The translations under genes and the position numbers were made by a program. The notes under the pieces are model-generated. The model worked only from the letters and a program-made list of their open reading frames with translations, had not been told where the DNA came from and did not search any database. A stretch of 64,000 nt of DNA from Argentina anserina (lineage: Eukaryota; Streptophyta; Magnoliopsida; Rosales; Rosaceae), in NCBI RefSeq assembly GCF_933775445.1, contig NC_065877.1:17174001-17238000 (forward strand). The letters run 5' to 3'. This document shows, piece after piece, positions 36,815 to 48,599 of the stretch. Position 1 is the stretch's first letter. The number at the start of each line of letters is the position of its first letter.

Positions 36815-38402
36815 TGATGATTGTTCAATTACTCGACATCAATATTTAACCCTGTAAGCATCATTAGTAGTATAAAGTAAAGGGGTATCGTTCACAAACC
36901 GGGGATCCAGTCAGGGCTTAGGATCACAAATACTTAACACGAATTCATAAAGATATAAAAGGTTTGATATACGTTCGGATTGAGATATAAAAACAGTAAA
37001 TAAAACCTAAGATAATATATACATGTGATCAACCAACCAACACATAATACATCACCAAACAAATTCATACAAAGCTAATGAAAATCAAGTTCTAGTCCTC
37101 CTTTAAGAGTCATGCCGAGACACTATCATGAATAACTAAGGTTGGATCATGCAATTAGGGTCCTAAGCAGTAACCTAAACACATAGACACTTAACACATT
37201 CGATTCATTCCAAGTGATCTTAATCGAAATCTAACATACTTATCCTACCATGCAATTCCAAAGCCATGCATATTGAACTCATTAAGCATGTCACCTACTT
37301 AACCCCCAATCATGCAATTTCGAAAATCACATAGAAAAGATAAACACATTCATGGCATAAGTCATAAATCCAACAACCTAAATATCATGCTACAAGCATA
37401 ATCATAACACTTAGGAATCGAAATTATTCATACACAGTACACGGCAGAAACTAAAATCATAGAACTAAAAACCTAAAATCGCAACTTTACATAAATTGAA
37501 TCAAGTAGCTATTTCATAGAAAAAATCGAAACAAGATTACTCTACACAAATCGCATGCTCAACCAAGAACAAGAAAAACCAAAACCCGAAATAGACAAAG
37601 AGAGAATCATGGTTACATTTTATCAATCAAGCGATCTCACAAAGTATAGCCGTGGCTTCTAGGTGAATGGAACGTCTTCACAAGCGTGCTTGAAGGCAAT
37701 AGATTGGTGGAGAATGGTGGAATCGGTTTTAGGATTTCTTGGAAGGGTGAGGGATTGATTCGGCAGAGCTAGGCTTGTACTTGTGTGCAAGGTTGATGAT
37801 GAATGAATGGGGAGGCCGAGCCTCTATATATAGGAGAAAATAAACCCTCTTTGCCGTCCCAATTAGGAGATAGAATCCAATTGGAAAACTGAAATCTTCT
37901 TTGATATGGATTTTGATTCATGTACTCCAAATCCAATTTGATGTAGGAAACCAAATCCATCTTGATGTAGGAAACCAAATCAAATAGGGAGAACACATAT
38001 GGGCTGCACGGCATGTCTCCTTGTTCAACTAGGAATAGCTAGGCCGGCCTCCTCTTATCTTTCTTCAACTCGAATATGATTTTCTTGTCTCACTAGGAAT
38101 GCATCTCGGAAACTCTACTTCCTTTCCAAATATGATTTGTCTTTCCTGAAAAGAAATCGACGATTAAGGAATAGGAAAGAATGAAAATAGGAAAGTAGAG
38201 TCCTAGTCGAATAAGGAATCCTAGCTCAATAAGGAGTTCTAACACTTAGCACAATTTCATCATCAATTTATCCAAATTCGACATAGCTCTACTCAGAACA
38301 TACAAATAACAATTATGAACCTAAAACAACTAAATAAGAAGTAACAAAGCATAAGAATATGGCATATATACATTAAGAACGTCACACTTTGTGCTCTTAT
38401 CA
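36815..38402 (-). repeat. 3' LTR (1588 bp) of the non-autonomous element
   Basis: Opens on the plus strand with TGATGATTGTTCAATTACTC and closes GTGCTCTTATCA. It contains a CCTCTATATATAGG stretch (37821-37834) marking the likely LTR promoter on the minus strand. Single copy of the segment that is duplicated in the 5' LTR. Confidence 0.85.
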
Positions 38403-40804
38403 ACAACCCCACACTTAGACTTTGCTAGTCCCTTAACAAACACTAAAAAGGGAAATCAAAACATAAAACAAAAATCAAAGCAACTAAAACTAACGACACA
38501 CATACTAATGCCTTCAACATTTTGTCTCAGAGATCTTCAAACTCATAGCATCAAGAATAACACTCAATCAAGATAGATATGATGAATTCAATGGTTAATA
38601 AACATGAGATTTCGTTTAACAAGTAAGACATGGCAGAAACAAAGGTGAAATTAAGCTCGACATGTTCAAAACAAGTTCAACTTCAACTCACAAAGGATAT
38701 GCACTCCAAATCTTTTCTCTCAAGAACATGGCATATGCTTAAAATATTTTCACACACAAAAATTATAAACATAGTGAAAATCGAAAACCTCATGAAAGAT
38801 ACCAATCATATGCACAAATGAACCCAAACCATATGCTTACTCATGAAACAAACTCCACAGATCAAGAGCTATTCATTTTAAGAATCATGCGGATCTTTAG
38901 AAAAGGGATAGGTTAGGCTCGGCATGAATATCATTTTTCTGGGTAAAGGAATCACAAAGGTCATCCTCAAGACTTAACAGAGCAAAACATCCACCTTATG
39001 TCGCCATACTCCATAAAACAAGGGCCAAATATCATCACGTTGGACCTATCCTTCACTTAAAACATTGTGAAAACGAACAAAGGCTAAAATATAACATTAT
39101 TGAGCCTTCAACAAATACATCACAACTCCAAATTCACATAAACAAGTGCCATGCCGTGATCTCTTCATCATTCTTTTCATTCATTTTTTCTTTTAACCGT
39201 GCATATATACTTTTTATTCTTCTTTTCACACGGCATCTATCAATTTTTTTCTTTTCCATACTCTTTCCACGGCATACATATATACAATAGCATAACCCCA
39301 CACTTGAATCAAATCATCACTCCATATTAACTCCAAGAATCGGCTCTGCCAAGCCTCAAAGACAAGCTAGAGATATAACTATACTAAGCAAGGATATAAC
39401 ATGTTGGTAATGAAAGAAAAGGCTTAACATAGGCTCAAAAGGGGTTAACACTAAGGTGTCCCAAGCAGGGCTCAATGTATGGAATACGGCTTTTTGGCTT
39501 AAAGTGGTGGAAATCCTAAAAAGATCCAACAATCATTTTCAAAATCAGAGTATATTATGACATAAAGCTTCGAAAGTTTCACAAAGTAACTTCTAGCATT
39601 CTCTAGTTCATTGCAATTCTATGGCATATGAATTGATCAAAATAGAAATAATGAGGTTATAAAGCCAAGAAACGATAGATAAAACTCTCCAAAGAAAGGC
39701 ACATATATGGCTCGAAACTCACATAGGTTACATGAAATCAAAACAAGTAAAGAACATGCTCATTCTGTACCTAAGTTTCACAATTCTCATCTACTACATG
39801 TTCGTACAAAATCTACACATCGATTAACCATCAAATAAAAATTAAGTTCACTTCAATATCGTGATCATCTATCAACCATAAATTCAAAGATCAAATCATC
39901 CTAGACAGTCAAAGGCATACCTAGGACTCAACAAAACAACTCAAAATCGAAAAACAAAACCAAAAATGACACTAAAAACACTAAAAATCGAAAGTCAAAA
40001 CAACAAAATTGAAACACAAACATCAAACAATAGCATTCAACGAATGATGTATACCCCACCCCACACTTAAAACTTACATTGCCCTCAATGTACAATATGA
40101 TAAGCAACAAAAATTAAAAAGAGTTAAGGGTTAAGAAAATGCAAACACTCGTTGATGGCTCCTTCATTGGCTGAAGTTTAGAGTCTATAACCTAGACTTC
40201 TTCTTACAACAACTAGGAATCCATCTCTCTCTACTTTGGAAATCCCAATCCGGATGGAAATCTCCTTCTTGATGACACACGCACGCTTTCCTTGTTTGAC
40301 TAGGAGTGTCATGGCCACTCCTCTCCTAATCCAACTAGGAATTGATCATGTCAACTCCTTGAATTACTCCATGGATCCGTTAAGCATCGGTGGTAGCTCC
40401 AACCTATTGGGGAATGTACACAAGCAGGGACATTAGTTGAAATTAATCCACATGAGTTAGAAAACTTACCTTTGTCATGAACGGCATGATCAACTTGGGA
40501 TAAGGACACGGCATCCTTGTCTTTGGAAGGCACGGCCTTCTTTGGTGGTGGCATGAGAGTGTCGAACTCTCTCACTCTTCATCGCATGAAAGAATAAAAA
40601 AATCGTACAAGAAAGATACAAGGTTTCGTTCAAAAATCATACAAGAAACATACAAGGTTTCGTTTCTTTCACAAAAGTCTTCAATCAAAGCGACATCCTA
40701 AGATAAAATTACTATATAGTACAAGAAAATAAGATAAGAATATACAAATGTACAATATGAACAGTGAATTCGAAATTAAAAGATTTGGGATCCATTTATA
40801 TGGA

Positions 40805-40822
40805 TCCCCGGCAACGGCGCCA
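40805..40822 (-). promoter_or_regulatory. Primer-binding site for tRNA-Asp
   Basis: Minus strand is TGGCGCCGTTGCCGGGGA, an exact complement of the 3' 18 nt of plant tRNA-Asp(GTC) including CCA, directly inside the 5' LTR. Confidence 0.9.
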
Positions 40823-40824
40823 TT

Positions 40825-42835
40825 TGATGATTGCTCGATTACTCGACATCAATATTTAACCTTGTAAGCATCATTAGTAGTATAAAGCAAGAGGGTATCG
40901 TTCACAAACCGGGGATCCAGCCAGGGCTTAGGATCACAAATACTTAACACGAATTCATAAAGATATAAAAGGTTTGATATAGGTTCGGATTAAGATATAA
41001 AAACAGTAAATAAAACCTAAGCTAATATATACATGTGATCAACCAACCAACACATAATACATCACCAAAAAAATTCATACAAAGCTAACGAAAATCAAGT
41101 TCTAGTCCTCCTTTAAGAGTCATGCCGAGACACTATCATGAATAACTAAGGTTGGATCATGCAATTAGGGTCCTAAGCAGTAACCTAAACACATAGACAC
41201 TTAACACATTCGATTCATTTCAAGCGGTCTTAATCGAAATCTAACATACTTATCCTACCATGCAATTCCAAAGCCACGCATATTGAATTCATTAAGCATG
41301 TCACCTACTTAACCCCCAATCATGCAATTTCGAAAATCACATAGGAAAGATAAACATATTCATGCCATAAGTCATAAATCCAACAACCTAAATATCATGC
41401 TACAAGCATAATCATAACACTTAGGAATCGAAATTGTTCATACACAGTACACGGCAGAAACTAAAATCATAGAACTAAAAACCTAAAATCGCAACTTTAC
41501 ATCAATTGAATCAAGTAGCTATTTCTAGTCCTCCTTTAAGAGTCATGCCGAGACACTATCATGAATAACTAAGGTTGGATCATGCAATTAGGGTCCTAAG
41601 CAGCAACCTAAACACATAGACACTTAACACATTCGATTCATTCCAAGCGGTCTTAATTGAAATCTAACATACTTATCCTACCATGCAATTCCAAAGCCAC
41701 GCATATTGAATTCATTAAGCATGTCACCTACTTAACCCCCAATCATGCAATTTCAAAAATCACATAGAAAAGATAAACATATTCATGGCATAAGTCATAA
41801 ATCCAAGAACCTAAATATCATGCTACAAGCATAATCATAACACTTAGGAATCGAAATTGTTCATACACAGTACACAGCAGAAACTAAAATCATAGAACTA
41901 AAAACCTAAAATCGCAACTTTAGATAAATTGAATCAAGTAGCTATTTCATAGAAAAAATCGAAACAAGATTACTTTACACAAATCGCATGCTCAACCAAG
42001 AAAAAGAAAAACCAAAACCCGAAATAGACAAAGAGAGAATCATGGTTACACTTTATCAATCAAGCGATCTCACAAAGTATAGCCGTGGCTTCTAGGGGAA
42101 TGGAACGTCTTCACAAGCGTGCTTGAAGGCTATAGATTGGTGGAGAATGGTGGAATCGGTTTTAGGATTTCTTGGAAGGGTGAGGGATTGATTTGGCAGA
42201 GCTAGGCTTGTACTTGTGTGCAAGGTTGATGATGAATGAATGGGGAGGCCGAGCCTCTATATATAGGAGAAAATAAACCCTCTTTGCCGTCCCAATTAGG
42301 AGATAGAATCCAATTGGGAAACTGAAATCTTCTTTGATATGGATTTTGATTCATGTACTCCAAATCCAACTTGATGTAGGAAACTAAATCCATCTTGATG
42401 TAGGAAACCAAATCCAATCGGGAGAACACATATGGGCTGCACGGCATGTCTCCTTGTTCAACTAGGAATAGCTAGGCCGGCCTCCTCTTATCTTTCTTCA
42501 ACTCGAATATGATTTCCTTGTCTCACTAGGAATGCATCTCGGCAACTCTACTTCCTTTCCAAATATGATTTGTCTTTCCTGAAAAGAAATCGACGATTAA
42601 GGAATAGGAAAGAATGAAAATAGGAAAGTAGAGTCCTAGTCGAGTAAGAAATCCTAACTCAATAAGGAGTTCTAACACTTATCCCAATTTCATCATCAAT
42701 TCATCCAAATTCGACATAGCTCTACTCAGAACATACAAATAACAATTATGAACCTAAAACAACTAAATAAGAAGTAACAAAGCATAAGAATAGGGCATAT
42801 ATACATTAAAAACGTCACACTTTGTGCTCCTATCA
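40825..42835 (-). repeat. 5' LTR (2011 bp) with an internal 423-bp tandem duplication
   Basis: Same ends as the other LTR. Segment 41101-41523 is repeated at 41524-41946 with few differences; the length difference between the two LTRs is exactly 423 bp. The CCTCTATATATAGG promoter-like stretch is at 42255-42268. Confidence 0.85.
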
Positions 42836-45800
42836 AATTCCAAATTCAATATAGAAAACTAACAAGGTTATGTTCACAACTCACGCTTCTCGAAATAGCA
42901 ATGATCAAACTCCATACTCTGATCTGTCACATCACTCACCAAAGCAAATACCATACCGCAACACACTGCTCCAAATTACAAGTGTATCCTCTCACTCCCT
43001 TGAACTATATTTGCAAGATCTATATCGTCACCGGTACATCCCCTCTCTTCCGGTTCTATACTATCTACGCCTTGCCGATTCATTCCCTCTCTTCCAGTTT
43101 TATACTCTCTACGCCCTGTTGGTTTATCTCATCTCTTCCGGTTCTATACTCTAAAGAGACCACTAGTTCATCCACTCTCTCCTAGTGTCTCAACACACAC
43201 CTCAAAGTCTCCGACACAAGCTTCATGAAATAACCCCGAAACTTACTCAACAACATAAAACCCAACACCCTTTTTCTAACTCAGCCACAACATGTCATGA
43301 CTAACCAACAAAAATCTCCAATATCAGGTACAACAAACAAGACAATCACACAACACCAAACATGATCACACAAGAAAATTAACAACATTCTCTAAAAATA
43401 GAACAACATGCATTTATATTTAAAACAAAGTCCACTCACAATATAAAGCTAGTAGCATTCGAAGTGAGGATCCTCGTCAAGCAATGTATTCGTACGTCAT
43501 CCTAGATCACCGAACAACACATAAATAACAATTTTTATTCATACACGTTCACAAATTCGTAAACTACAACTCAGACAACTCCCCTGAGACGGCTGCGTAT
43601 GGGCCCCACAAGCCACTGCATCCAACTACTCCAAAACCACTTGATTCCAACATCAAAATCGTAGATCAAGAGAAAAAGAAACATCTTTCATACTTGCAAC
43701 AACGCCCATATCGGCCGGGAAGTGGCCAGAAAATGATGTTCCAACTTGGAATAGTACCACGTAATCCAAGATCACGTTATAGCCCAAACTTCGTTCCAAT
43801 GCTAGTAGAAACCAGCCCATAGGAGAGAAACGAGTCGACTTGATGTAGACCCTAGCTCTGGTTTGCACCAGCACAGCGGCGACGATGCAGTCCCTTGCAG
43901 CCTTTGCTGCTCTTAGCACATCGGCTGGACGGTTGCGGGGCTAGGCTCAAAAGATAGATAATGTCGAGCCAATCATTTTGACATGTGGCTCAAGCCGAGG
44001 CGTTGCCGGACGGCGGAGAACGGAGGGAAAGAAGATCAAGCTGGGAAGAGAGGTGTACAGTGGCGCGATAGGGGGATTTTTTTGAATTTTTCTGATTTTT
44101 CTCTTTAATACCTCATATTTATACTATTTTCTAAAAATGTCCCAAACACTTTTTGATTTGTAACGTTTTCATATTAACTCCGATTTGGGCGTGCTGCATG
44201 TCTATGAGTTCGTTACGATGAGCTCTACAACTTTCCTAAATGAAGTTTTCTCAAGAAACTTATGTATCGAAAAATCAATTTTTAAAGTTGTTATGCTTAG
44301 TACAACTCTCAATTTGAGTAAAAAGTAACCGTAAAACCATAAATAAGAGAATAAGATACGGGTCGTATCACGACCCGCCCCAAAATATAACCTAATATCT
44401 AGGGTAAGTCGTACGGGGACCACTATTAAAGGAGGCATATCTTAGCATAATCTCTCTGAAAAGTAGTCAACCCTTCGAGCACAAGAAGGATACTTCTATT
44501 TTAATACATCCATCCTCAACCCCTGGAGACTCTGTGCTCTCCAACACACAAACCCATCTCCACCACAAATTCAAAATAATCAGAGCAAGACTAAAATCTT
44601 TCAATTAAACTGATGAAAGTTGTAATAATGACTATGCCTCACTCCAGGTACCATTTACCTGCAAATTGAGCGGTTGAAAACAAAGGGATCAGGGGAAAGT
44701 AATTTTAAAAAAAAAATCGTTAGAGTGAGTGGACGAAAAATCAATACTGAAATAAAGTAATCGATTATAATTACTTCCCCTATTTTCTATACTACGAAAT
44801 ACTGATGCGTGCGATTTAAGGTTATAAATACGAAATTTAAAGTATTACTCCCAATGATTTCTCTCCAAGGAACACAAGCAAATATGAGGTGAGACAATGA
44901 CTAATAATTACCACCCTCACTCTCAAAAATAGAAGCAATCAACACAATAATAAAGCAATGCCGAACCTCACATGCATGCCCGTCACATAGATCACATACC
45001 ACTATAACACCACCACTCACATCATACAAGTACCATGCACATCCCCCCACTCTCGGAATATATACTTGTGGTCCATTGGTACATCCTCTCTCTATTAACG
45101 ATCTAGTAACGCCTGCAATACTGCCGGTTTATCCATTCTCTTCTGGTATCATCTCTCAATAACATCATAATATTGTCGGTTCATCTCCTCTCTTCCGGTT
45201 CTAGTAAGAGGACTAGCCCCGCTAGTATCATATCATCAAAACACTGCCGGTACATCTCCTCTCTTCCGATTCTAGTAAAAGGACTAGCCCCGCTAGTCAT
45301 AATAATATAATCATGTTATATAGTATGCCCCTGGGAAATAATAATACTCCCAGGCTCCTAATACCGTCACGTCGACGTGATGGTATTGGGCTGTCGTGGT
45401 ATCGTCGACTATACCACATCGCCTCCCAGGAGAAAGAGGGATATCAAAGAATACGGTTCTTAACCGTATGAAAATAAATCAATAAATATGCTAGTCCATC
45501 CCATCTACATCAACTATACCGAAACATCACCACGAGTCTCACTCGTAAACCTAAATCCAACACTCTTCTCAAACTCATACTCCACATCGATACCATCCAA
45601 CTGACTAACAAAAATAACAAAAATCACAACCCAGATGATCACCGACTTTCTACATTTCTCCACATAACCGATATCTTTCCTTTGCAATTAATATCACAAT
45701 CTCACCACAACCACACAACACGTATATCAATTCCGACACGACGTAACATAACACATATCTTTTTTCTGACAACGAAACCCTCAACCACCACATCAAAACA

Positions 45801-46134
45801 GACACACACAACCCACATCATATCAATCATCCATTAAGCCAATCACACAACTAGACATATCACAATTTCAATTCCAACTAGACATATCACAATTGCATCA
45901 ACAAACCAATGCTAAAGGAATAACCGATAGTTTAGGAAAACAAACCACATGCATATATATTCAAAAGCAAGATCCACCCACCATATATAGCTAATAGCGT
46001 CCGGAGGGAAGATCTCCATCAAGAAAAGTATCCAAACGTTGTCCTGAGTCAAGGATCAACATATCAATAATGATTCACATTCATATACGATCACTAATTT
46101 GTGAATCTCAACTTAGAAAACTCCCCACTCGCTC

Positions 46135-46954
46135 CACTACAACAAATAATGACTTTGGCGACAACCCAAAGTTGTCACATAAAGTCTATATTTCTCGCAT
46201 AATTGGAAAAGTGACAACTAAAAATTGTCGCAACCGGTTGTCGCTTAAAGTGTTTCACTGATTGTCAAAAGTGACGAAAATACACATTTATCGCTTTTGC
46301 AATATGTGAGACAATTGATTCCTCACATTTGATATACAACGAGAAACGTAAGTTTATCGCAAAAACCATATGTGAGACTTTAAATTTGTTATAATTTTCA
46401 ATTTCTGAGTCATAATTTACGTTGCATATTTAATTGGCGAGAGGTTATTTTTGTTACAATTGTATAACACAAGGTTTTATTTACGTCGCATATTTCATTG
46501 GCGAGACTTTATATTTGTTACAATTTTCAATTTCTGAGTCATAATTTACGTTGCATATTTAATTGGCGAGAGGTTATTTTTGTTACAATTGTATAACACA
46601 AGGTTTTCTTTACGTCACATATTTATTTGGCGAGACTTTTTTGTTGTCACATTTTCAATTTCTGAGGCTTTATTTACGTCGCATATTTCATTGGCGAGAC
46701 TTTATATTTGTTACAATTTTCAATTTCGAAGACTTAATTTACGTCACATATTTATTTGGCGAGACTTTTTTGTTGTCACAATTTCAATTTCTGAGGCTTT
46801 ATTTACGTCGCATATTTAATTGGCGAGACTTTATTTTGGTTACAATTTTCAATTTTCGAGGCTTAATTTACGTCGCATATTTCATTGGCGAGGCTTTATT
46901 ATATTTCGTTGGGTTTGTATCGACAAAACAACACTACATAACCACTTATTGCTC
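46135..46954 (+). mobile_element. CACTA-like transposon terminus with subterminal repeats (other end missing)
   Basis: Starts CACTACAACAAATAATGAC with flanking CTC, then terminal sequence shared with 246-1. From about 46420 to 46900 eight copies of a 57-67 bp unit (TTTACGTCGCATATTTCATT, GGCGAGACTTTATATTTG...) are arranged in tandem, as expected for CACTA subterminal repeats bound by transposase. No matching ...TAGTG end was found before LTR-b sequence resumes, so the element is truncated. Confidence 0.65.
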
Positions 46955-47018
46955 AAATCACCACCGCACGCGCTGCCATAGGCGCCGCTACACGTAGGCC
47001 CCATGCGCCACGCACTCA

Positions 47019-48300
47019 ATGTAATACCCTGATATTAATTCTCGAGTTATTAATTCACTCCCAATTTTTTTCTGATTTTCTTTTAAAGTTCCGACTCGAC
47101 ACGTGATGATCACTACGATGACATACAGGTTGTTACGAGTTCCTGAGCATTCGTGGTTTAATTGTCCGACACTTGATGAATTTGCTACATTTTTTTAAAG
47201 AGTTTATATTTTAGAGAATTATTTTCCTAAAACTAAAAAGCGTGGTTTAATTGTCCGACACTTGATGAATTTGCTACATTTTTTTAAAGAGTTTATGTTT
47301 TAGAAAATTATTTTCCTAAAACTAAAAAGCCTTCCATTTTTCTAAGCCATTAGATTTCCCATATTTTTATCCTAGACATTAAAATTATATTTTCTTTCTT
47401 TAACTAAATTGGTTGGCACGTGTAGGACACCAACCCCTCATTTCTTTCCCTTGTGCCACCAAAGATATACATATATGTTTTCCACCGAAAATTATTCAAT
47501 GCACGGCCTGTGTAGATACACGGGTTATCCTAGCCGTGCATTCCTCCAAGTGGAACTAGTTTGGGTTCACACTCCAACTCGGCAAAAAAATGGCGAGAGA
47601 GGTTGAATATAAATTCCTCAATTCTTTAATCTATCTGTGGACTGTGGGCCACAACACTGACAACATAATCTTCATCCTGTGATATCTTCGCAGCTTTGAG
47701 ATGTGATGTAGATAGTCATGATTCTGTGTTCTAACCATGAACCCAGTTCTAAAGAATGGTAATAGTGGCGAATCTTTTTAATTTCAGAGGCTTATATAGC
47801 AGCGGTGGTATCCGGGCGTCGATTCCTCCATGTCGACGGAATCGGAGGAGAAGGGACAACCGCCAAGGAGTAGGCGGCAGGGATGGTTGGCTGCATGGAC
47901 AAAGATATCTCCCGAAGAATGGCGTCGTACACGGCACCGGAAGTCGCTGATGAGTGATTTGCCCATAGAGGCAAGGAGGACGAGGCCTCAGGGATGTGGA
48001 GGTCGAAGAAGGTTATCGACCGCAAGGATGCTTATAGGCGGCAGAGGCTTGATCAGATCATATCACCGGAGCGGCAAGATCCATTTGCAGCGGGGAAGAA
48101 GAAACGAAATCTGATCTTCTATAGTGATTTGAAATAGAGTTGTAGCCTTTACAGCATCGATCACCCAATAAGAATTGTCAGAGAGTTCCCGATCGTCTAT
48201 ATGTTTCAATCTAAATACTGAATATGAATTTGACCTTGTCTCTAACTGTATGTAGATTTGGGTATCTGGAAAACACGTTTGGATATCTGGGGTGCAGATT
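47019..48300 (+). mobile_element. LTR-like element in plus orientation (right end unclear)
   Basis: Begins TGTAATACCCTGATATTAATT after CACGCACTCAA. It contains an exact-looking 89-bp duplication and a GC-rich exon-like block (47780-48115) in which both strands are open, suggesting biased composition and not a gene. Chromovirus-like by its start. The right edge is approximate. Confidence 0.4.
47152..47329 (+). repeat. 89-bp tandem duplication
   Basis: Copies 47152-47240 and 47241-47329 start CGTGGTTTAATTGTCCGACA and differ at only a few positions (for example TATATTTTAGAGAA versus TATGTTTTAGAAAA), so the duplication is fairly recent relative to the LTR. Confidence 0.85.
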
Positions 48301-48599
48301 TGGGTTTATTGGGTTATGGACCGTTTTTATAATTGATTTTAAATATATTCTTTTAGGATTACTTTTCTGATTTGTTAAATATTTTCAGTTAATGTAGGGA
48401 ATTTGGAATATTAATCTCAATTAAGAAATAAATTTTCTAATTTATTGACAGTTTTCACTTCATGATAGAAATTCACTAATTCATGTTTTTGTTCGGGTCT
48501 GATTTATAAGGGCGACACTAATTAACACATTATATACGACTAAAGGCAATCAATGCACAGTTAGAATTATTTTAAAATTATCATATGTATTGATAAAGT

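Larger units (their letters stand above)
36815..42835 (-). mobile_element. Non-autonomous LTR retrotransposon, TGATA family, with both LTRs
   Basis: LTRs at 36815-38402 (3' LTR) and 40825-42835 (5' LTR) are highly similar, with TG...CA ends. Flanks AATTA and AATTC agree at 4 of 5. A tRNA-Asp primer site lies at 40822-40805 on the minus strand, 2 nt from the 5' LTR, and a GTGTGGGG tract precedes the 3' LTR. The 2.4-kb interior has no protease, RT or integrase; it keeps a short relic of the gag linker (40560-40351, PPPKKAVPSKDKDA) and the family's 3' noncoding region. Movement would need proteins from a coding relative. Confidence 0.85.
36175..44370 (-). mobile_element. Nested solo LTR (LTR-a) of the TGATAC family, itself split by a 6-kb element
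   Basis: Minus-strand start TGATACGACCCGTATC at 44370 and end ...GGACAGGTCATGTCA at 36175. The two halves are 36175-36814 and about 42841-44370, together near 2.17 kb. Flanks CAACC (36170-36174) and CGACC (44371-44375) agree at 4 of 5, and both are LTR-b sequence. It carries its own copies of the CTCTCTTCCGGTTCTATACT repeat (43040-43150). No internal coding region. Confidence 0.6.
36165..47018 (-). mobile_element. Outer LTR (LTR-b) of the TGATAC family, split by several insertions
   Basis: Its first 10 bp (TGACACAACC, 36165-36174) are separated from the rest (44371-46134) by a second LTR of the same family. The right part parallels 36180-36814 plus 42836-43600 block by block (GGTAAGTCGTACGGGGACCA, GTGAGTGG, CTCTCTTCCGGTTCTA repeats). 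A CACTA end interrupts at 46135; related sequence (GTAGGCCCCATGCGCCACGCA) resumes at about 46955-47018 before a further LTR. The right end was not found. Confidence 0.55.

Noticed and set aside
1..46320. A single giant inverted-repeat element bounded by 1-246 and 46135-46320
   Set aside because: The CACTA motifs are at the inner edges, not the outer ones, so they cannot be the two termini of one element.
47756..48114. Protein-coding gene with frames of 60-94 codons
   Set aside because: Frames are open on both strands in the same GC-rich block, none has a domain, and the block lies in an LTR-like sequence.
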